Assembly (NCBI GenBank): GCA_002371075.1
Contig: DFFS01000009.1
Location: 318 to 30,516 of the forward strand
Direction: 5' to 3'
Length of the DNA stretch: 30,199 bases
Source: Christensenella sp. UBA3770
GTDB taxonomy: Bacteria; Bacillota; Clostridia; Christensenellales; CAG-1252
In this document: positions 27,801 through 30,199 of the stretch, one piece after another
How the letters are laid out: each line of letters begins with the position of its first letter
Position numbering within the stretch: position 1 is the first letter of the stretch
Position numbers and translations under genes: made by a program
Notes under the pieces: generated by a model
What the model was told of the DNA's origin: nothing
Database searches by the model: none
What the model saw: only the letters and a program-made list of their open reading frames with translations

Positions 27801-30199
27801 GGTCCTTGCCGTTTAACACGCTGATCCAAACGTTTTGGGTCTGCGGCGCCACGGGAGCTTGGAAGCCGATGAATGCGCCGACGTAATCCCTTTGCGAATT
27901 GTACGTCAACTTGGAAGACAGGTTGACAAACACGTTTTGGATCTCGCTTTGGTTATAGCCCACGAAAGAACCGATCACATAGCTGTTGACGCTACCGATG
28001 GAAACGCCTTCTTCCACCACCAAAACGAGGTTTTTGATCACGCTGTTTTCGGCGGTGTAGCCAAACAGACCGGCATAACGCGGACCGCTGATCGCGGCGC
28101 CCGTTTGCAGGGTGATCGAATAGAACGCGCCGTCAAAGATGCCGTTAAACGGATACTCTTCCGTACCGATCGGACGCAAGACGGCGCCGCTTGGCACCAT
28201 GATGTCGCCGCCCAAGCGGAAGAGCACGTTGTTGTAATAGGAATGACTGTTGATCTTTGTCGCAAGATTGTTGAAATCGGTGCGGTTCAAAATCTCCAAA
28301 TTGTCGTAACAAACATAATAGGTGACGTCCTTTTCCATGCCGTCCGGATCATACTTCAATTTGCCGGTCAAAGCGGAAACGAAGCCTGTCTTTGACGTCC
28401 AAGACGAAATGTCCGTATACCACTTTTTCACGCCGGAGATCGCCGAGCCAAAGGACAAGCGTCCCGTCTTTTCCGTAAGCGTCGCGTTAAGAAGGGTTTC
28501 GTTCAAAACGCGGAACACGTTAAAGCCGGAGGAGAGAACGGACGGATTGCCCACGACCGCAGTCAACGAGCTGTTGCAGATCTGCACCCAAGCGTTGACC
28601 GCCGCGTTGGAAGCGGTGTCACCTGCGGCAAGTCCTGCGTTTTGACCGTAAACGTCTATGTAAAGCGCAACGGCGGTGTTGGAAACACTCTCCCCGGAAT
28701 GGGTGTTTTTGCCGACGATACCGCCTGCAAATTCACTTTGGACAATGCCGTTTTCCCCTGCGGCGTCGCTACCTACCGCGCCGCGCAGGATCGCCGTGAC
28801 ACGGTCAACCGTGCCGACGTTCAAACCGACCAAACCGCCTGCCGTAGCCGCATAGACGTTTGCGTTTTCGGCGGAGGTAACGGTGGCGGATAAAAGCGTG
28901 CCGTTGTTTTCACCGGCAAGAATACCTGCCTTTTCGGACGCGATCAAGGGCGAATGCAACTCAACGATCATTGCGTTTGCAACACCGTTTTCCGCATTGA
29001 CGCCAACAATACCGCCCAGCGTGGGCGTAGCAGTCGCCGCCAAAGAGACGACCACGGTTTCGCCCAGTTTGACGTCAAGCGCGTCGCCGTAACGCGGCGA
29101 CTCGTAAACGTACGCCTTGATGACCTTTTCATAGTTTGCCGACGAGACGTCGCTATGCCCGATCAAGCCGCCGTTGACGCCTGCGATCATGCCGAAGCTG
29201 CCGCTTGCCGCGTAAAATGCGCCGCTCAGAGCTGTGACAAGCGCGCTCTGAATGTGCCCTGCGTTTTCACCCGCGACCACGGAAGCATTGCCGCCGACGA
29301 TCATACCGGAGAAGGTAACGATGACGGAGTGGATCACACCGTTTTCGTTGTTGACACCTGCGATACCACCCGCCCTTTCCGAGCCGTAGATCACGCCGCG
29401 GAAGGAGCCGCTCTTCAAAACGGAAACGTCGATGGAGTTGGGCATATTACCGCCGATCTCACCGTTGTTTTCGCCCGCGATGCCGCCCGCGTTCTTTGCG
29501 ATGATCGCGCCGAAGCCGTCCACGCCGAATGCCTTGGCGTAGTCGATGGTTACGGTGGCGGACTCGATCTTGCCGTTGTTAACGCCGGCTACGACGCCCG
29601 CGCTGCCGCCCGCATTCTTAAGATAGCCGTGGATCAACAAGTTGACGCCGGCGATCGTGCCGTTGTTGACGTTGGTCAAGAAGCCCCTTACCTTGTCCGC
29701 CTCCGATTCCACCATAAAGCTGCCGGAACGGACCTCTAAGTAAAGGCTCTTGATCATACTGACGCACGCCTCGTCGTCATAGGCGCCGAGCACGCCCACA
29801 AATGCGTGCAACGAAGCGTCGGAATCCATCGTGACGGTGTTGGCGTTGCCGTTGATCGCACCGATAAACGGCTTCTCTTCCGAGCCGATCGAAGCGGTTG
29901 TGGTTTCATCGATCGTGAAGGAGTTGGTAACGTTGTATTTTACGTAAAGACGATAGTCGTTTGCGACGTTTGCCGCAACGGCGTTGTAATCCGCCTGCGA
30001 AGCGATCGTCGTATTGCAGAAGCCTGCGTAATACACCTTGCCGACAAGACCGGAGCCGCCCGCCGTGCCCACCGTGGGGGAGAAGGCGTATCCCATGTTG
30101 CCATATGCGACGGGGACCTTTTCACCCGTTTCAAAAGAGGCGATGTAATCATAGAACGACACGCGCTTTTCTTCCGGAACGGTTTCGTTGCCCTCGCCG
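15877..30199 (-). CDS. giant GLUG/MBG-repeat surface protein, N-terminus beyond window
   Basis: At least 4773 residues without interruption; the frame is still open at the right edge, so start and signal peptide are not seen. From N to C: about 12 modules beginning with a helix-like header (for example TYADLQKYATNVNEGYDF), then xIGTxxxPFxGxFDGxGHxITL, LFGYxxxxxxIxNLxL and many GLUG-like GGIAGVNNG repeats, often closed by a GWY-type element. Next is an InlB-like segment near 19200-19390. Then come a YDG domain near 18350-18690 (DKVYDGTAVAEKDGEVILSG) and several MBG-like Ig-fold domains down to about 16300. The end has one membrane helix (about 16108-16170), RARKKKKAK, and an acidic tail. This predicts an external protein with a cytosolic C-terminus. 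No LPXTG is seen. The family is linked to adhesion or cell-surface scaffolding; no enzyme domain was recognised. Confidence 0.9.
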   Translation of the reverse strand, partial: GEGNETVPEEKRVSFYDYIASFETGEKVPVAYGNMGYAFSPTVGTAGGSGLVGKVYYAGFCNTTIASQADYNAVAANVANDYRLYVKYNVTNSFTIDETTTASIGSEEKPFIGAINGNANTVTMDSDASLHAFVGVLGAYDDEACVSMIKSLYLEVRSGSFMVESEADKVRGFLTNVNNGTIAGVNLLIHGYLKNAGGSAGVVAGVNNGKIESATVTIDYAKAFGVDGFGAIIAKNAGGIAGENNGEIGGNMPNSIDVSVLKSGSFRGVIYGSERAGGIAGVNNENGVIHSVIVTFSGMIVGGNASVVAGENAGHIQSALVTALSGAFYAASGSFGMIAGVNGGLIGHSDVSSANYEKVIKAYVYESPRYGDALDVKLGETVVVSLAATATPTLGGIVGVNAENGVANAMIVELHSPLIASEKAGILAGENNGTLLSATVTSAENANVYAATAGGLVGLNVGTVDRVTAILRGAVGSDAAGENGIVQSEFAGGIVGKNTHSGESVSNTAVALYIDVYGQNAGLAAGDTASNAAVNAWVQICNSSLTAVVGNPSVLSSGFNVFRVLNETLLNATLTEKTGRLSFGSAISGVKKWYTDISSWTSKTGFVSALTGKLKYDPDGMEKDVTYYVCYDNLEILNRTDFNNLATKINSHSYYNNVLFRLGGDIMVPSGAVLRPIGTEEYPFNGIFDGAFYSITLQTGAAISGPRYAGLFGYTAENSVIKNLVLVVEEGVSIGSVNSYVIGSFVGYNQSEIQNVFVNLSSKLTYNSQRDYVGAFIGFQAPVAPQTQNVWISVLNGKDPVVGNMTETSSYGVNHIGVLGNGITELQIQGNLPEIRNSYLEGGTPEIRVKYFVPTGEFGTASYKARCQAYFDAFGGWYRNIREENSLIKASTVTGLGDFSSNDEQHAVWLITEANAVDQQITLSFIKLIIRNEEDFVQFAENIKNYGDQGAVFKLDKDITVDFTSCLSVGTPERPFTGTFDGQGKVITVTGNLIKREYAGVFGYVGPRGLIKNLLIEVGENVKFGDNDALYSGVAVALLYGSIQSVVVRVYADTVVYTTQGRASSGGIVGRAGKLKDDGSVLYDYSIDNCWLIAMENATVTDTMGREDGAVYDAFYAAHGVARKLQIVGSVDVPDDPFETNPFKKGPLWVSLSTENGSILFNATTGGTNFYGFIDNATTDEAKMKPISDSATNIYRWTVKTGDVYGDDIPTGEDMLCVFINKYISTTEEFLTIAENVSLGRNYRGIIYELGADITISASDLEGGVYNPIGGEVKVASGAGYESFIERNFIGGFYGNGHTITIEGDVSITARYAGLFGRIGAEARIKDLILIVQGEIGRDNAENTVRTIYAGALAGYALGGKYENIVVVVDKNATLFGSVGTGRAFGYLPKDLASDVATNCWAISYNSKANYELNESELSFNKGGDGINQGGFNSLMVIAAGVVTVNRDGTDYYFTYSDPNAEAGSQVRVNPYWYDRYTDEALGEYWHTEDDFVGSGWADTFKNAGFYPTGEETRLIYNVSFLKSEISTYADLQKYATNVNEGYDFYKLTFTLEADITLESDFVAIGTAQNGMNGTFDGKKHTITLPQNVTVEGAYAGIFGYVSENGEIVNLRILLKGTIGKNTYTQEQIAGFGVENTRYAGAIAYNKGLLRNVIVVADGVTLRTLEGTSGLAIAYDTTNLLENVWALVDASSYVDSIGVCTVGDSRVNTMTVVGIGAVDGDFDASSYQVKFTTDGVVPVMGWYKSFEKNQQISKAMLSSGDLANGLNGYLLAPVDYSGVHYEVAVITTTVTNVKELIAIAEDVNVGGYTFENITFNLGCDIALPDANTALGYLSIGTEEHRFKGTFSGKNGNDYHKLTVTAGYVLDGVFGYNAGTVTDLHVAVLGTIGKVSGDSDNVYGVVAAVNSGTIRRVYVNVASGGVVTGKTVGGIAGSNIGTISDCMVVVEEGGLIEARTNRRNVVNVGAVAGINYGTIEGASDFAYWSERELLPTVETRIARSDEEAEANVFIFGTISAVSTASAGSGAATNAGGAVGNQNDGFINYMIVYLADSGVISSVAPDAGLARAGGFVGYSKAAMNHSAVFLYGDIVSEDYLGGTAGYLDGVIAMNVWQVTLNRVIDGAGEGAKTVNSLNIKGNGKVKASIDLFTKRIIFINVTDASGSKIDNWYTAPSVEVDDKTGNVGENRNTFLPLATIQNKNVTVIFVNTEIYNAADLNDMASSVSGGLSGNTLVFTLMNDITVDVGDLTALIGTAEYPFNNVFDGMGHKITLKGGALYGEDYYGLFGYTGATSIIRNLTVQAEAGVYGAETSERSAILVAYSEGAITGVTVIMDEGAELYGESVAVVAASSFGPIDNVTLTLSGRLIASAANTAIAGGLVGANEGTIENVTIETTETFEAFAGGVTAYAGVLAGENYKTVFSSEITYSGTLTANGSMTGYSGVAVGVNLGNVYRVYVEIADGNFGAGVSGGLIGNNVNALTASLVKIVGETFKGTDSAVGYAKAKDANKVHNVWVYSDKIANVSQTACINSMIYDERAISCPTAAEVKHGKIAFSADVTNLRKLVAYFANVVNGSYEAGTGAAMDNVEYSVVLEKSIVTYQTYDMEAENAVSRKIADVRVRFVTRSGIGSGSELYAMALAVNSGVYTFDGADFLLTQDITLPTRAFPAIVFPNKASLDGAHHVITVGGATLTDALFASNAGVIKNVGLRFTEAGSAASLISNNTGSLTNAVVYFETGVTLASGDFFAATNSGTYSNLWLVVRNDAALDEGALPYSVIKINGVGTLRQGGNDGLTFTAAGSDGVIFIGYEKQGAIFSSDVLFDTAEKDKLIYTAHFISTTVNSGYELEVLSDVVALGYDGAGQTFAVTADIEVNKPLFIGGTFIGVIEGNGHVIRANGVKSDETETFMFGVFGGTMKDVVLDLTEGGKLHLFSSDRAVAMTNVVILEERNALSVGGTVTATNVWVVSENEELYEAFLGGDYAAYSLLYKNGAIRFAFNDGITVSADDDEDQVFAGWYGMLGAAQGAVVKAKTLSLPAQNGNVYLLNYINRTLGETDDLVRLATAVKGGFAFENTTFRVVDGGFTVKEKIETIGDATHEFKGNICGGNKSEIVFAKYGSGETFEVSPFLHRLIGELKEIVFVYKAGAAFNGTPTTVNENAGRMQGVVVVSENAALFNGGAGLTLVNGGEIKNGWLLTRGEDAAVAAGSLEGVNQMRLDATTCDVTFTENAQGTRVIFHLSPSTGSFLCLYGFDGKVVFPGNYSNGYYTAPATATGNKLSVKSIKEIADQDEFVYLGYITATDNLQEGSVIKLKNNVEIKRNLKSIYFEDLILDLNGYYLNLTAPTSTGEMIFGADRNAETSSGTVQNGSIYLNKEAYGIGVKGLTLKNCVVFLTSDGMTLPEYNVSGTVKIVTEDRTRKTELFAVSGNYSYLYAPKAAYVFETSPEVDAAIRYSCDANDFVGQENALYYYGGIENIGGTEDVAYFAAKTVKTASQFVDLCKAAELSEDSLLGATVTLDSDIEVAGTLAKGLAYAGALVGGGHTVTVTGGTFTGAYLSLLSGGSASDVAFAFKEATINTAVKLVSAADENAGRIVVIVYQPVDALQVEDKAIVLNVYGQGSVDVAFGEDVVFTAKESGNYALKEWKRGETSQGREASITADDADAAYFALRYLVKIEYVGATEEVLKRNQSDLPTFKGDVGVLFDKTVGNEITVEVDDIGKNFLLKGISSDDAFVAVGANAWTYAVTLGESYEIALKVDLSHISMVWESVDYKADETVFTGYDALKAELITAGYEVKNEYAPLDDTPPLVSSKPYHAGSYLVSVRVFTGTGDNRRIICDAEGGLIIKKAILTFDGVSIQDKVYDGTAVAEKDGEVILSGFKGEDATYVAFDGLTFTFADKNAGQGKLVYVSGDGTLSYKAAIGAADKYKYVYRNYDFDAGSVTSGGKVVRANILLRELVLSVNSLTVEYLAQFDDDAPTLTLEVESGLVELDRTAFESMSADLITRENASCYDVGYYRIIVGNSFAFPNYEVKLTPGSEAYYIVTPSEVLVEFDDDDTMVYGEKNHMPKYHTYVGKVGDKKYRAMREGDVLYFDSVVYDGDLLPSDAKYSFTCLFSAENVNYTVKITGDNYRIVNGKALAVLSGENTLTVTPKPITITSDAARNTKRFGKRTESCFAELVSGNSFVENGAKLVVSRAKGEAVGAYPLSYAVKGADGEDLTSRYIFNTQSGAPYVFTITKVAVLVKPTKTQIIYGNTVEMIKYGVSVEGGGITLADLYYATHWTETSAPEKSDATLADIGISLTLSESLKAVLNVGEYDASFDVTSTNENVSEVRFSGAQKMIIVQKRYLKLIINDVTRSYTGKSEIDDAWFGYEIDPTTPILAKDRGKVVIKENGYRVSGQKASVGIYKIDGDFSLESKSGNVADNYYLTYVQGTLTINAVNVSVTAEIGYFDEQGAFVPATIVRNGSNYSDVIYYGNSKATFNYSLNKNVPILGVPDDGTDREISDYIADALKISHHRLNGLIPGYYEAVGNENKGIYSCGILAANNNFNVTFTVSFDVEPVRLTVKLLPITKTIGEPDPEFKYELIAKDPVTDEVIEDYDEIAKGTFDIVINADRTIGESLGTYSFDNITIEVKNLAAGEALTDKTSQTGEALGANLETKTSEATLKIEQKSFYKTTLGKVLIYGAPILVLAGVAVFLIIYIPRARKKKKAKALNAKTPHDGLDVEGGEEASAEDVSDEASDEEGEQADEDEAEEASETTDDDFDAADFDIGPRDEE
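16300..18690 (-). repeat. YDG plus tandem MBG-like Ig-fold domains
   Basis: Each unit starts with a strand pattern of the type LxVxPKPITI or VRLTVKLLPITKTIGEPDPEF. Seen in order: DKVYDGTAV, LVLSVNSLTVEYLAQ, VLVEFDDDDTMVYGEKN, PKPITITSDAARNTKRFGK, VAVLVKPTKTQIIYGNTVE, LKLIINDVTRSYTGKSE, VNVSVTAEIGYF and VRLTVKLLPITKTIGEPD. That is about seven to eight domains acting as a stalk between the GLUG region and the membrane helix. Confidence 0.7.
22766..23090 (-). repeat. GLUG motif cluster 3
   Basis: GGLVGANEGTIEN, GVLAGENYKTVFS, GVAVGVNLGNVYR and GGLIGNNVNALTA form a third, shorter cluster; downstream modules keep few or no such motifs. Confidence 0.7.
23880..24510 (-). repeat. GLUG motif cluster 2
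   Basis: Repeats such as GVVAAVNSGTIRR, GGIAGSNIGTISD, GAVAGINYGTIEG, GGAVGNQNDGFIN and GGFVGYSKAAMNH lie within one module of the giant surface protein. Confidence 0.75.
28680..29610 (-). repeat. GLUG motif cluster 1 (protein-level repeat)
   Basis: About nine copies of G-x-[IVL]-[AV]-G-x-N-x-G-x-[IVL] in the first visible module, including GVVAGVNNGKIES, GGIAGENNGEIGG, GMIAGVNGGLIGH, GILAGENNGTLLS and GGLVGLNVGTVDR, spaced roughly 25-50 residues apart. The DNA copies are diverged, so the repeat shows at protein level. Confidence 0.8.

Noticed and set aside
15877..30162. Many long open frames on the plus strand and in other minus frames across the giant gene (up to about 550 codons)
   Set aside because: They lie opposite or inside a continuous 4773-codon frame with clear domain content, give Arg/His/Val-rich sequence without recognisable motifs, and lack ribosome binding sites. 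They are expected from the GC-rich third codon positions.
1..30199. CRISPR arrays, tRNA or rRNA genes, insertion sequences, phage genes
   Set aside because: None was seen by eye on either strand. Repeats in the giant gene are protein-coding and diverged at DNA level.

Overview
The window looks like chromosomal DNA from an uncultured member of the Bacillota, most likely a Clostridia-type lineage. The evidence is the gene order dgt-dnaG-rpoD-trmK-nif3-zinc ribbon, strong GGAGG-type ribosome binding sites, consensus sigma-A promoters, a yybP-ykoY riboswitch with an intrinsic terminator, a solitary ECF S component, and very large GLUG/MBG-type surface proteins. The coding DNA is moderately GC-rich while the intergenic promoters are AT-rich. 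No tRNA, rRNA, CRISPR array, insertion sequence or prophage was seen. The species cannot be named from this sequence.

Left part (1-7283). A CaCA-family cation antiporter gene, cut by the window edge, lies behind a manganese-type yybP-ykoY riboswitch and its terminator. Next is a lipoprotein of bacterial Ig-like domains whose promoter puts transcription start on the ATG itself (predicted leaderless). Divergent from it is a two-gene unit. Its first gene is a 958-residue fusion of an archaeal-type phosphoglycerate mutase with an acidic linker, one membrane helix and an external beta-rich/Fn3-like region. Its second gene is a pyridoxamine/pyridoxal kinase. A terminator follows, then a membrane-anchored metallophosphoesterase with its own promoter. 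A bidirectional terminator at about 7301-7334 separates this part from the next.

Middle part (7351-14949, minus strand). A tightly packed seven-gene operon reads dgt, dnaG, rpoD, trmK, nif3-like, C4 zinc-ribbon coiled-coil protein, putP-like symporter. Most junctions overlap or are separated by a few bases. It joins replication priming, the housekeeping sigma factor, nucleotide sanitation and tRNA modification to a sodium/solute symporter at its end. Its promoter lies in the 192-base gap at 14950-15141.

Right part (15142-30199, minus strand). An ECF S component lies 27 bases downstream of a giant open reading frame. At least 4773 codons of it are visible, and its N-terminus is outside the window. 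The protein carries about a dozen degenerating GLUG-type modules, then InlB-like, YDG and MBG-like Ig-fold domains, one C-terminal membrane helix and an acidic cytoplasmic tail. It has no LPXTG signal in the visible C-terminus.

The most unusual object is the membrane-tethered phosphoglycerate-mutase fusion. Its external part seems to share a beta-solenoid-like module with the giant surface protein. Other points of interest are the predicted leaderless lipoprotein mRNA, the riboswitch, and acidic Ala/Glu/Asp-rich extensions on several unrelated membrane proteins.
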